Source of the DNA: Ahaetulla prasina
Lineage: Eukaryota; Chordata; Lepidosauria; Squamata; Colubridae
Assembly: GCF_028640845.1 (NCBI RefSeq)
Contig: NC_080540.1
Coordinates: forward strand, 130,972,420-131,036,419
Length of the DNA: 64,000 nt
Direction of reading: 5' to 3'
The number at the start of each line of letters is the position of its first letter. Position 1 is the first letter of the stretch. Positions 11,301 to 26,300 of the stretch are shown here, one piece after another. The notes beneath the pieces were generated by a model. The model was given only the letters and a program-made list of their open reading frames with translations. It had not been told where the DNA came from and made no database searches. The position numbers and the translations under genes were made by a program.

Positions 11301-14300
11301 TTTTATTTTCAGTAACAGTGGCAAATAGTAAATACTTTTAATATTTTCTAAGTCATATATAGAGAGGACCAAAGAATCAAAGAGTCAACAATTCTAGTGG
11401 TTCAGTTTATTTACACACACTGTGAGTTGAAAAAAATATTTTCACAGTATGTAAAAGTATTCCTATCATATGTTCATTTACTGAACAGTAAGATTTTTGT
11501 TCTATCATGATTCTGCCTATTTCTGGAACTGGGATATTTTGTAGTTCCACAAAATATGGGCAGTTCCAACACTGTGTATATGTACTAACCTTTTGTGTAT
11601 GTTTCACTGCATGCTTTTATATTTATTCCTGAATGTCCAAAATATATTCATTCTAAACCATTGCTTTTCATTGTTGTTCCCGGTACAGCAATTGAAAGAG
11701 CTTTTTTACCGTACATGAATTTTAATAACTTTTGTTATAGTTGCAGCACAGGCTTCACATGTATCCCATTATTGGCTTTTCTAATATGGAGGCATTATTT
11801 TTGTGTGGTGGCTATGTATCCCTACTGTATCTTCTCTGTTTGCCTTCTATCCTGAGTCCTATCCTTAAAATCCACATATCTTATGTTAATAGTGTGAGAA
11901 CTGATATTGATGCCTGTGTAGAGTTTTGTGAACAAAGTACATGCACAAGGTATGTACATTCACATAGAAAGTATTTTTATTGAAGCATCAGGAACTGTTA
12001 TAACTCTAAAAGAATATGCCTGAGGACTCTTCCAAAAACTGCTCTAGTCTGATATAGAAAGCCTGAATCCAGATTCTTGTTTCACTCCCTTCCCCACCAG
12101 TAATGAAGTAATTGTTTTTCAAAGATGTTTTAATCCATTTTTTTACCCATCTTTGGATCATTTGGTTACTAAATAAATAAAAACGTTCATACTCTGTTTC
12201 CCTGAAAATAAAACATCCCCTGATAATAAGCCCAATTGGCCTTTTGAGCACATATGCTAAAATAAGCCTCCCCCCTGAAAATAAGCCCCCCCGAAAATAA
12301 GCCCCCCCAAATATTTAAATGCAGAGATGGAAATCAGGTAAGATGGCAAGAGGAGTCCCATCTTGCTCCACGCACCCCAAAATAATAAGACCACCCCAAA
12401 AATAAGGCCAAGCGCTTATTTCGGGGTTCAAAAATATAAGGCAGAGTCTTATTTTCGGGGAAACATGGTAGTTACTCTTTTGAATGCTCCTGGCAGTAAT
12501 TAAGAAGTGTGTGATTAGAATTGAGCATCTTTAGTTCTATAGTAATACTAAAAATGTTTTGCTATCATGTGGAAACACCTGTATGAATAATTTTTTTCTC
12601 CTAGTTCCATGTTTCTCCCATTTCCTGTCAAAGAATGTGACCAGAATTCAAATCATGGTTCAAATATAATCATTCAGACACTTTCAATATGTGCTGATAT
12701 GCATATACCACACAGCCATTTATACTTGTAATATGATTTCTCAATTAGATTTTTTTCTTAATTTTGAAACAGTTTGATCAAATCAGCCATTCTGGTCAAA
12801 TTCCCCTTATGAGATGTAACACAAGGTCCTATCTTAATCCTCATAATTCTGTACTGAAACAGAAAATGTGAGGGGACAGGGTTTTTTTTAAAAAAGCAAA
12901 CAATCATTAATTAATATGAAAATAGAACAGAATGTTGTTTCTTATTCACTTGCAATTTGTCCTGACTGCAGCTATGACTTATGTACCTGCATTGGTTGCC
13001 AGCTCACTGGATTTTTCCTGCATCCTATTCTACCTTGGAATCACTCAGACCTATGCAGCTGATTTAAGTGTGTTGCTTTGTAAAACATTTTAAATAATTA
13101 ATCTAGCAGGTGGCAACCTACAGCTGTCCTTGCTGATCTCAGAAGCTAAGCAGGATCAACCCTGGTTAGTACATAGAGAGGGGGTAGCTTGGGAATCCCA
13201 GAACTGTAGACCAGAAATATGACCCCCAGCTCCAACTCTGAAAATGACAGTGGTAAAACATTTCCATAATGCTATTGTATCCTCTGGCATAGAAGATCCA
13301 ATTACTATGCTAAGTTCAACTCGAAGGCATCTTTATTATTTTACTAGATATTATAATTCTGGAAATGCATGAAAATGCTTGATATTTAGAATAGAATAAG
13401 AGAGTTGGAAGGGATCTTGTAGATCATCTAGTCCAACCTCCTGCTCAAGCAGGACACCCCACATAATTTCTGATAGATGGCAGTCCAATCTGTTCCTGAA
13501 AGCCTCCAGTGATGAAGCACCCACAACTTCCGAAGGCAAGCTGTTCCATTGGTTGATTGCTCTCACTGTCAGAAAATTTCTTCTTATTTCTAGGTTGAAT
13601 TTCTCCTTGTTCAGTTTCCATCCATTATTCCTTGTCTGGCCTTCAGGTGCTCTGGACAAATAGGTTGACCTTCTCCTCTCTGTGACAACTCCTTATTTGT
13701 AAAATAACAGATTAATCTTCACTCAGTAAATTCTATAAATACAATACTTCTGAGCTAGTTCTATTGAGCTCAGCAAAAGTTAAAAGTATACAATTATTGT
13801 AGTGTTTTCTGTTCATTTGACTGAGCTGGAGAATCTCAGGTAGAATTGTAATCAGTAATTTATCAGTGCTGTACAGCTTTTTTCTGCGTGGTATGGCTTT
13901 GTTTTAAATATCCTCATTATTATGGGTTTGATGGAGTCATAAAATGATCTCTTTAGTAAACTGATTCATGCTTTTAACCTTTAAGATTCTAAGGCTCCTT
14001 TTTCCTTCTGTAATTTCAAAGCTAAATGAAAGTATCTGCAGTTGATTTTTTTTAATGTCTTGCGACTGTTTACTGCATTTGAAACACTTTTATTAGATGT
14101 TCTGATGTGGCACTAGATAATGTCAGATCAATACAGGTTATTATTATAATCCAGTCTGCTTGCTGTGAGTGAAAGGCTTTGTGTCTATGTCATTCATAAG
14201 CTGATACAGCCTGGCTGTCGCAGATAAGAGCCTGTCATTTTTTTTCAGCATGGGGTGGGGGCAGGAATATGAGATCCGGAATGAGTATGGAGGTGGGGGG

Positions 14301-17300
14301 GGAAATGAGCTAGAGCCCTGCTGACGAGGATCTCTGGTTCCCTTGGAAACTCTTGTAAATGTGGAGTGAAGCGTCAGCATTGAGACAAAAAGACAGAGCT
14401 TGATTTGAAAGCCTTGAAGTACTCAGGGTGCTTTGCAGGAAGATATTTTGGTCTCAGCAAGACGAGAGCATCTCTTCTATAAGTAATCTCTACTTCTATT
14501 GTATATTGGTCACGGGCTGCACCACAGCAAATGAAGTTATGTGCTTTGCTGAAATTCTGTTCATACGAAAGGTAATGAATTGAAGCCCATCTAAATTGTA
14601 GTTGCAAGTATCAGACTTCAGTAGTTTGTAGTCATGGTAGTTCAGTCTGCTTGAATTTTGCCTGGGGTAGCGCATATAGGGATAAATCATACAGTACCTA
14701 TAGTGTAAATGAAATTTCTGGCTCATGTAAATGCCATATTTCCATGTGTTATATAATACAGGTAGTCCTTGACTTATAACAGTTTGTCTAGTGACCCTGC
14801 AGTTACAATGGCAGTGAAAAATGTGACTTATGACCATTTTTCACAGTTATGACCTTTGCCATGATCAAAATTTAGATGCTTGGCAACTGGCTCATATTTA
14901 TGACTGTTGCTGTGCCCCAGAGTCATGCGATCACTTTTTGACATCTTCTGACAAAGTCGGTGCAGAAGCCGGATTCACTTAACAACTGGGTTACTAACTT
15001 ATCCACTGCCGTGATTCGCTTAACAACTGCAGTGATTCACTTAACAACTGTGGCAAGAAAGGGTCATAAAATGGGACAAAACTCACTTAACAAATTCTCA
15101 CTTAACAACAAATTTTGGGCTTCATTGTGGTCCTAAGTTGAAGATTACCTGTATGTCATAAATTATCAGTATCAATATTGACTTAATGAATGAAGAATTA
15201 TCACCCAGATTTCTCTACCTCCCCCCTCCCCCCATTGTGGTCTGCAATGATATAGGGTCAGAAATATTGTAAATATTGTAACTTATTGCTGATTTATAGG
15301 GAGATGAAGATGATGAAAATGCTAGGCCACTGGCTGAGTCACTGCTTCTAGCCATTGCAGATCTGCTTTTCTGTCCAGAATTCACTGTCCAGAGCCATCG
15401 AAAAAACAATGTGGTAAGTCAAACTTTGGTTGTTTAGGAACTAAAATGACAGTCTCAATTTTTAAGATGGCCAAAGTCAATTGTCGGTAGGAAACATTTA
15501 TTGATATAATAGTTTTTTGTATACAGTCCAGTGCAGTTACTGAGCTGTCTGGATTCAGGTGGAATTTTCAGTAAGCAAAATAGTGACTGCCCTGAGCTAT
15601 CAAACTTCGTCAAAGATGGAGATCAGCTAATATGGAAAATGGAGGAATGGAGAATTCTGACATATATGATTCATTTAATGCCATTTTAATTATTTATTCA
15701 TCAAATTTATATACTCCCCATCTCATTATGGACTGTGGTGGTGCAGTGGTTAAAATGCAGTATATGGTTAGAATGCAGCATTGCAGGCTATTTCTGCCAG
15801 CAATTTGGCAGTTAGAATCTCACCGGCTCAAGGTTGACTCAGTCTTCCATCCTTCCAAAGTTGGTAAAATGAGGACCCAGATTGTTTGGGGTAAAAAACA
15901 GATCCAAAAAGACAGTTTAAAAAAAATATGAAGGAATTATTTCAAATCACCAGTTATCCCAATGCTGCATTCCGATCTTGGATCCCCTTGACAATTGACA
16001 GAGCCAGTTTTTAACCCTTTTCCACAAGTCCAGAAAGATGGGAGCCACCCTCGCCTCAGGGCAGGATGTTCCATAGGACAGGGGCAGTGGTAGAGAAGGG
16101 CCTCTTCCTGGTCCCTGCTAGTTGAAATTCTTTAGCTGTCAGGGTTTGAAACTTGCCCTTCCTGTCTGACCAGGTAGGAAAAACTGATATAATTGGGATG
16201 AGGCTGTTCGTCAGGTAACTTGGTCCCATGCCATGAAGGATTTTAAAGATGATCTTCAACATCTTGAATTGGCCCTCGAAGCAAACCAACACCCAATGCA
16301 GCGTACGCAGCAGAGGTCTTATATATGTGCCACTAGAAGTGCCCCAGACTGTCTATGCTGCTGCATTCTGCAGATACCTTTTAAGGGTAACCCCATGTAG
16401 AGCATTTCACAGTAGTCCACATAGGAGATGATCAGGGCATGGTTGACTGAGAGAATTCCGGAGTCCTGATGACTTATCTCTCAACTGAGGTTGCTATACC
16501 AATTGGGGACCATTGCTCATATTTTTTGCGAAACATACTGAAATTATGTTCATGTTGCTTCTCCAGCCACCTAGGATTTTTAATCAAGAATTGATTTGTA
16601 GACCTTCTTGCTTGTTACAGCAGGAACAAGCGTCAGATTCTGGTTTGCATGTAACACTATAACCAAATCATGAGTGAAATCACTATTTGATAACAGAAAA
16701 ACCAGTAAATATGTGGAACAGCATATTGCTTAATAACAACAAATCAGAACTATTCAAAATTCTGATTTACTCTGAATTTTGTCACTGATCTTGAGGGGAT
16801 TTTAGAAAGAAGAGATATTACTGCAATGCAATAATATCTTCCTTGCATTGCATTGCATTGCCCTGCCTTAACATGAATGCTATGCTAAGGAAGATTTTTT
16901 AAAATATAGCTATTATTGTCTATGGATCCAAGAAGATTGTGGGTTCAGTACTTGTATTCTTGGTCTTTGTGGGAAGTTTACTTGTAAGATTTCTGTGCAC
17001 AAATATTGAAAACTCTTGTATAGCAGACCTCTAGCAAACCTGTAAAACTGAACTCTGCAAAATAATGACTCGTATATCTCTAGGCCACAGTATGACTAAT
17101 TCTGAAACAGCAACCCCCACCTTTATATTTGGGCTGCATTTGATGATAGGACCTTCCTGAATATGTCAGCTTTCATTGAGATTAGCCAGAAATATTGAAA
17201 AGACCTATGGAAACTTATAGTAGCTTAGTTTTGCAGGCCAAAGTTGTCCTCATCAGAAGCATGAAACAATAATCTAGGTGGATGTTAGTTGAACTATTTT

Positions 17301-20300
17301 CATTTAACTGTTTTTAATATGCTTATTGTTTTATTTAATTGTTGTAGGCTGCCCAGAGTCACTTTTTGTGAGATTGAAAGCATAAATTTAATAAATCAAT
17401 AAATAGCAAGCAATTTCTGAAAGTGATTGGAAAGAAAGTACATGAACCCAATACACTTTTGAAGGCTTTGGTTGTAGTTTGACCAAAAAGATAACTATTC
17501 CCTTATCTCTAAATGTCCTAAACCTGCTGAAGACACCTGCCTTGTGATCTCTGCACAAGGAGCAACTGTTTGGAGCACTTGTGGGCAATCTCAAGTTTTC
17601 TCCTCATTTGGAGAGGAGTTACAAAGAGCTGGTCTATTTCCTGGCTATTCATTCCACGACTCTGCTATTAGTGGAGCCATCCTCACTCTGTCATTTTGGA
17701 TTTTTGACATTTACTGTGATATAATATGATTCTCTGAGTTCTCCGTATGAGCAGTGGTGGGATTCAAATAATTTAACAACTGGTTCTCTGCCATAATGAT
17801 TTCTTTCAACAAACAGTTCACCAAACTACTTAGAAAGTTAACAACTGGTTCTCCTGAAGTGGTGCGAACTCACCACTGCGTATGAGACTTTTAATGTGCA
17901 ACCAGTACGCCTCATTCACACAATCCTGTAAACTTCTTTTTTTTTTTATTATTCAAAATGTTTTACAAAAAAAAAATGGCCATCTCACAGGATTTGCATT
18001 AGTAATGCTAGAAGTCTCCTCTAATTCTATGCCACTGGTCATTGTTTTTTCCATCTGCAAAAGAATTGAGAGATTTTGTATAAATCTTCATAGTCCTATT
18101 CATACTTTTACCGGGAAAGTTTGGCACTATTTGATGTACTAACTTCTTTTTCTTTTCCAGGACACGGCTGAAGATATCCATGCAATTGATAGTTGTGAAT
18201 ACATCTGGGAGGCTGGTGTTGGATTTGCTCATTCACCGTCACCCAATTTTAGCCATGATTTAAATAGGTGAGGACATCAGCAAATGACAGATCAGGCTAT
18301 GAGAGACAATGATTGGCTCAAGGTCACCCAGCCAGCTTTCATGCCTAAGGTGAAACTAGAACTCATGGTCTCTTGCTATTTAGCCTGGTGCCTTAATCAC
18401 TAGACTTCAAGTTCATCTTCTGGATGACCATCATAGAATATGAAAACCAGGACACTCTTACTTTATTACAGTGCAGAAATTGCCAGTACTATTACAAATG
18501 CCTTATAAAAGACTGCACAGTTCGTTATCTTTTACTTCATTGTTAGTTGTTACTTCATTGTTACTTCATTTCTGTAACCACTGTACATAAACTCTGATAT
18601 TCTCTAAGCAGAATATCCAGTTGAAATAAACTGACTGTGAGGTCCGAACAACTAAACCCACAGGTGAAGACTTCAATTAGTTGTTTTATTGATCAAGCCT
18701 GTACACAGGAATCTTCTCAGACTGATGGTTTGCACCTGGATAAGACTAGATAAGGTTCAATGGCATTCAAGGAGGTGGTCAGTCTTCACCCTCTTATGCT
18801 CACATAGGAATTCCAGATTTTGACTCCCTCCTCCTCCCCTGCTTGGCCAGTCTCTCTCCTTTATTCAATATTGTAGTAAACTTGCTTGCAGTGAATAAGG
18901 AAATGTCTTTGTGGCTCCTGATGGCTTAAAGCAGGGGTCTCCAACCTTGGCAACTTTAAGACTTGTGGATTTCAACTCCTAGAATTCCTCAGCCAGCTTT
19001 GCTGGCTGAGGAATTCTGGGAGTTGAAATCCACAAGTCTTAAAGTTGCCAAGGTTGGAGACCCCTGGCTTAAAGGACTTGAATTGTACACTATTTCTTTA
19101 AGATATCCTGCTGTAGGAAAGCCTCATTCTAGTTTTAGCACAATTGTTTTAAAACAGTTTAACAAACTTACTCCTACAAAATAAAGAATAAAACCGTGGC
19201 AAAATCTCTGCGAATAATAATGCATTCTCTCTCTGACCAAGACTTGCTATTCATGCATTTTTCAGGACAGAGCTATTGAAACTTCTGCTGACTTGTTTCT
19301 CAGAGGTCATGTACTTGCCTCCCTCCTCCGATAGCAGCAACACTAATCCCTGGGTCCAGTTCTTCTGTTCTACAGAGAACAGGTGAGAAATAGCAAATTG
19401 CATGTGACGGATGCTTTGAAACACTTCTGTTTGATCTAAGCCTTCTTTTATTAAAAGGATTGCATATATATCCATGGGGGCAAACCTATGGCACGCGTGC
19501 CCAAAGTGGCACACGAAACCATGTTGCCCTGCACGCGTGGCTTTGCCTGTTTGTCTTCTGGGTTTCTGGTATGCATGCACGCATGACAATCAGCTCTCCT
19601 TCGTGTGCGTGGCAGTGCCGAAAACCAGTGTGCGCATGTGCGCCGGCCAGCTGATTGTCAGTGTGCATATGTGCCACAATCCGAAAGTTTGGCTTCTCCG
19701 GAGCACGATTCCTTCACACGAGTCGCACTGCCGAAAATTGATGTGCACATGCACGCTGGCCAGCTGATAGGCACGCATGAGCACTAGAACCCGGAAGTTC
19801 GGCTTTTCCAGAGCGTGGCCCTGACTAGCGCGCACAATGTTTCTGCGCGACCTTTTTGACACTCAGTGACGAAAAGGTTTGCCATCCCTGGTGTATATGA
19901 TAGATACTCCATTTCTCACCGCCTTATGCCTTCAATTATTTCTTTTTCCTTATTACTTCAGTACATATGTCTTTAGGGCTATGTTTGCCTAATTGGAGCC
20001 AATCAACGTTTGAGCCAAATAGCCAAATTGAGCAACCCCAGATTTTGCTGCTCCCAGCTCACGCTAGTAGTATACTAAACATTTGTCTTTAAGACAGGAG
20101 GCACTTTAAAATATGCAGTTTGCAATAATTAGCAAATTGTGCAATATGAATGGATTCTTTTTATTATAAATTGAAGAAATTTTTAGAAAGAGTTGGGTTA
20201 TTGTTTAAATAGGTGACATTCTTTCGCAGCCACTCAGCCATACTGGAGAGCAAAATAGGGCGTTTTAATCTATATTGTCATTCATATAGCATATTATTTC

Positions 20301-23300
20301 ATTTATTAAAATAACTAAGAATAATGACCTCAAATGCATTTTTCTTTTCACTAATGAATGTTTCTGAGGAATAAAAACACTATTTAATCACTGCTAATAA
20401 GTCAAAAGCTTATTCTTTGTTGCTTTTAACACTTCAAGTTTCTGATGCGCTTTTTTGAGCATGTTGGATCCTCTTCCAGGCACGCCCTTCCGCTTTTTAC
20501 TTCCCTCTTGAATATCGTTTGTGCTTATGATCCAGTGGGTTACGGGATTCCCTATAACCATTTGCTCTTCTCGGACTATCGTGAACCGCTGGTGGAGCAG
20601 GCGGCTCAAGTCCTTATTGTCACATTGGACTATGACACTTCTACCAGCTCCAGTCCCACAGTAGATGGCACTACCACTGGAACAGTCATGGATGATACCG
20701 ATGTGAGTTGCTCCCAGATTTAGCTGTGTTTATAATGTGGAGGACCGGCAGATACTGTATGCATATAAAACTTCAACCGGCTTTCTTAAAGCAGCTTTGA
20801 ATGGAAGCTTTTAGTACATAAGCAACCTTGGAAAGATGGCGCTAATTTCTTCTCTCAAATGGTAGCCTTCCATGGTACCCAGGAATCCAGATAATTGGCC
20901 TGAAAATGTTTGGGCTCAAACATGAAAATGGATTTTACCCACCTTTCTGGTTTTGTTTTAAGCAAGCATGTATCAACTACAGGTAGTCTTTGATTTATGA
21001 CCACAACTGAGCCCAAAATGAATGTGGTTAAGTGAGACATTTAAATGAATTTTGCTCCATTTTACGACCTTTCTTGCAGCAGTAGTTACATGAATCACTG
21101 CTATTGTTAAGATAGTGGCAGAGCTGTTAAATGAATCTGGCTTCCCCATTGACTTTGCTTGTCAGAAGGTTGCAAAAGATGGCCACACAACCCCTTTTGC
21201 ATAACCCCAGGAAACTGCAACGATGATAAATATAAACCAGTTGTCAAGTGTCCAAAATTTGATCCTTTGACCTTAGGAACACTACAACGGTTGGAAGTGT
21301 GAAAAATGGTCATAAGTCACTTTTTTCAGTACTGTTGTAACTTTGAATGGTCCACTAAATGAACTGTTTTAAGTCGAAGAATACTTGCATCTTAAAGCAA
21401 TGTGATGGATCTGAAATATTGTCTCTTAAGTGTTTAAAGATGTACATTTGCCTTCTGAATACCAAACTAATTTGAATTCTTTTTGCATGAGCAGATTTAT
21501 TAATTCAGACCTTTTCATTCACTGCATTACTAGCATAAATATTTACGTTTTCTTGTCTTTCCTCATTGTACTACATACTGGAGAGGTATTCATAATACCC
21601 ATGAATCAACAGAGACCTGAGCACTTTAGACGTTTGCTTTCTGATGAAAATTAACTAATTAATCTATTCTGCGCTGTACATTTTTTTAAACTAGGAAATA
21701 TTAGCCTATTTTTATTCATTTCATAAAATGATGAGCAACCATTATATTCTAGTGCTTAGCATAGCGAAGGCTCTCCAGATGTTGCTGAATTATAACTCCC
21801 AGTACCTTGCCATTGATCATCCTGATTGAGGCTCCTAGGAATTATAGTTCACCGATATCTGAGATCACAGGTATCAGTTGTAGTTTAATACTTTCATAGT
21901 ATCAGGATTGTTTAACTGATTTAGTCAAAATGTCATTTGCCAATGAATTCAGAGACAACATGCATAACCCAAGGTTGAATCTAAGAAACATTTACTTGGT
22001 TTCTTTCAATGCAGCCTCCAGGACCAGACAACCTGTTTGTCAATTACCTGTCCAGAATACACAGAGAAGAGGTAATGTATCAGATTTGTTTTTATTTTGA
22101 TTGGCTTAATCTTAGGTTTCCAGATCGCAACATATTTATGTTTTTTTATGTTGTCAGGATTTCCAGTTTGTTTTGAAAGGAGTGGCTCGTCTGCTATCCA
22201 ACCCTCTGGTCCAAACGTACCTGCCAAATTCTACTAAAAAGATCCAGTTCCATCAAGAGCTCCTGGTTCTCTTCTGGAAACTCTGTGATTTCAACAAGGT
22301 TCTGCCTTTATATTGCTGGCATTATTAAGGAATTGGGGTAGGAGAGCAGGATCAGGGCCTGTTAAATGAACACGTGGGAGAATCTTAGTAATGGTGAGCT
22401 GGTCAACAGTAACAATTTTGGATTCGAAAAGAAACAAATGGTTTGAAAGATTGGGTTATGATGCAGTAGTGGTAGTTGTTTGGAGTCACTGACCCATTGC
22501 TGATGCTGCATACCTAATAAGTCTCAATCTCTGCCTATATGTTCAGATATCAGCCCTGTTGAATCTGTAGTTTTCATGACATTTATAGAGTGTCACAAAA
22601 ACTACCCTCCACCAACTTGGTGCTTAATTGTTGTTTTTCTTTTTCAGAAATTTCTCTTCTTTGTTCTGAAAAGCAGTGATGTTTTAGATATTCTGGTGCC
22701 AATCCTCTTTTTTCTTAATGATGCTAGAGCAGATCAATGTAAGTTTGGTTTTATCTATTCTCAGAATTTATGCTGGAAAAAGTTGATTCGGAGTCTTTCC
22801 AACTGATTCCCCAGTCTTGAGACTGATTCCAGAAATATAAATTGTATTTGGATCTAAGTCCCTGGATGACTGGTGCTTATTTACAAAATGACAAATCTGG
22901 CATTTCTAATCTATATAGCAAAAGGCAACATTGCAAACAGCCTGTTTCGTTCCTGCCTTAATATCGGTGAAATTGTATGTGACACCAAAGACCCCATTCC
23001 AATGCTCCCAACTGGTGTCTGTAGTCTTTGTCATCCGGCATAGGGCCGGGATAGCTCAGGCAATAGAGAAGCCTGTTATTAGAACACAGAGCCTGCAATT
23101 ACTGCAGGTTCGAGCCCGGCCCAAGGTTGACTCAGCCTTCCACCCTTTATAAGGTAGGTAAAATGAGGACCCAGATTGTTGGGGGGGCAATAAGTTGACT
23201 TTGTAAAAAAAAAAAATACAAATAGAATGAGACTATTGCCTTATACATTGTAAGCCGCCCTGAGTCTTCGGAGAAGGGCGGGGTATAAATGTAAACAAAA

Positions 23301-26300
23301 AAATAATAATCCCAAAGGCATGGTGGGGTAGCATTGGACATCCTGTGGCTCCATTTTTTTGTAACCTTGAGAACTTGGCTTCATCAACAGATTTCATCTT
23401 TTCCACAATTTAGAGATAGGATAAAATATAATCTCTAATGTTACTGTGGTTAACTGTGAAACACTAGGAAATTGAAGAAACTGTCTGGTTTATGATACAC
23501 TGCAACTCACTAATTTTGCATCATGCTGTTCCCTTTCTTCACAGCATAGTATCCAAAAGTGTAGCTCTTTGGCATTAAAATGTTGTCCCCCCCCACCCTC
23601 TCTCTCTCATACACACACTACACACCCACATTCTACAAACACCACACACACACTCTCTCTACACACACTCTACACACACACACAGTCTACATACACACAC
23701 ATGCTTCCACACCTGTGTGTATCTCTTAATAGTAATAAAGGACTTGATAGGTGGATAAAAATGCCAATCCTAGTCTAACATTGGGCTGGCTGTGTAACCA
23801 GCCATACTGGATAATAATGGTAGAATATGGCAGAGAAATGTGTTTGTTTATAGGCTTTAAAGATCAAACGAATGAATTCAGATAAGACCACAAGCTATTT
23901 CCATGTCATTTTGTGGGATAGATTAAGATCAGTGATTTTTGAGATCCTTTGGAGAAGGGCCAGAGCTGAGTTGGGACCAAAAACAACCACATGTATATCC
24001 ACATATTGAGTCATATGGGTTACATTTGGAGTTCTGCATAAAATTTAATAGCAACAGCTATTCAACAGCTTCTTGATGAAACTGTCTGCTGGACAGCAGC
24101 ATGGGTGACATTGAACCATACTTTTTTTTAAAGAATACCTCACCGAATTAGAGTGAGGTATTTATGTTAGTAAGCATTATATTTTATTTTTGATCTGCTA
24201 TTGTTAATGACTGGCTTGCCTTCCAGCCACTGACAGATTTAATTTTGGCACCATATTTTTACAGCTCGAGTTGGTCTTATGCATATTGGTGTCTTCATCT
24301 TATTGCTGCTGAGCGGGGAAAGAAATTTTGGTGTCCGCCTCAACAAGCCATATTCTGTACGAGTACCGATGGATATTCCTGTCTTTACAGGGACACATGC
24401 GGATCTTCTCATCATTGTGAGTCTGGAATTTGCTAGCCGCGTCATTGCTCGTAGCAGAGACTCTAGCTGCTTATAAAAATAGTACAACAACTCTGCAATC
24501 TTTTGTTTACATTCTTACTTTCTATTCTACCCTGCAGGTTTTTCATAAAATCATCACTAGTGGACATCAGCGGTTGCAGCCCCTGTTTGACTGCCTCCTT
24601 ACCATCATAGTGAATGGTAATTTGCCTACTCTACAATGACAGCCAAAATGGAAAGCCTTAATATATATTTAAAATATATTTTTATTTTCAAAAACTTGGG
24701 GGCGAATAGTGCGGTGTGGTTTTTCTTCAGAATTGAAACCAGTATAGTTATGCATGCAGGCCTTACCATGCCTAGAAATTTAATTTTAGTACCCAAGATT
24801 CCTTTTGGAGGTAACTGTTGAAAAAAAATAGGAGATATATGTGTAGCTTTGAACCTCTCTTGGTTTTATTTGAGGGATACCATCGTTCAGAGCGGACATC
24901 ATTTTAAAAATGGTTGAAGAGTTGCTGTAATACTGGCTTCTTCTCAGTAGATGGCGTTCATTTTCTTTACCATTATGATGTAGCTGTTCAAGAGTTCAGT
25001 GAACTTGGATATTACACTACTGCTGTTTTCCTTTATAAAATTAATTTCCCAGCACTTTCCCATAGCACTTTCCCATAGCAAGTGTTAATATATGGATGTT
25101 ACTCTTAACTGATATGGATCTTAATACTTGGATCTTAATACTTGGATCTTAACTGATTGTATACGAATATGTAATTATAATGGATATTTGATCTCCCCAA
25201 ATGACTTTTTCTTTCTTTTTAAATTTTTCCGTCTCCTAGTATCTCCATACTTGAAGTCTCTTTCCATGGTAGCAGCTAACAAATTGCTGCATCTATTGGA
25301 AGCATTTTCAACTACTTGGTTCCTTTTCTCCATGGTCCAAAACCATCACCTTGTCTTCTTTTTGCTGGAAGTCTTCAACAATATCATCCAGTACCAGTTT
25401 GATGGTGAGTGGCTGAACAGTAAAAAAAAAAAAAAGGCAATTCCTCTCTGATAGTTTAATCTATGCAAGAATAAATATTTATGTAGGTATAAAGTACGAA
25501 ACTTCTTCATCAAATATGGTGCAAATACCCCTTCTTTCTTTCTTAGATTTGCCATTTCTGGTTAGTAAAGTAAAACAGGAAGTTCCTGTTACTGATAACC
25601 ACTGTTGCCCTCAACACTTCTCGCTCATTACTTTATGGCATTTTTAAACTACAAAGTGCAATTTAGCCCTCTTTTGATTTTTTCACTTGTTGGTGAAATC
25701 TTTTCAAATATATGCTTCTGTGTTATAAACTTCATTTATAAGTTGGGAATGAAGTCTGAGAGGTCATGAATAAAACAGACTCTCGGTTATTTGATAGCCA
25801 GTTAGAAAGCCAAATATGCCTGAAATACTAAATCTTACATGCCGGTCAATGTAGCATAATCAATCACTTTATTTCATTGTGTTTTTAAATGATTTCTGGG
25901 AAACATCAGCTGGGATAATGTTTAGTAACATTTCTTGATATACTGCTGAAACAGACAGAGTTATCTGCAACAGATAAGTTATCAGTTTTGTAATAGATAA
26001 CATCAGTTTGTTCTTTTGTGGTACAGTAATCTAGTGATGAGCTAAAAGGTGTAGAGGTCACCATCTGAAGGAACAACTGTTCAAAAATTTCAGGCTATAA
26101 TTTGACTAACATGAAGAAAGGCGCTAAGGTAGGAAGAACAGAACAATGCTAATCCTCTACTACTTCCTGAGCATGAAACTGAGCATAGAGATCTAGCTAT
26201 AGTTAATTTCTCATCATCTCGCCATTAGGGCTGTCAGATCTAAGCTGCAAAGATTCAGACAGCCATTAAATTGCAGCAAACCATTGATAACTTGTTTTTT

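Noticed and set aside
19460..19862. Overlapping frames on both strands in GC-rich sequence
   Set aside because: They fall inside a CpG-rich non-autonomous hAT-like element with terminal repeats; no recognised domain.
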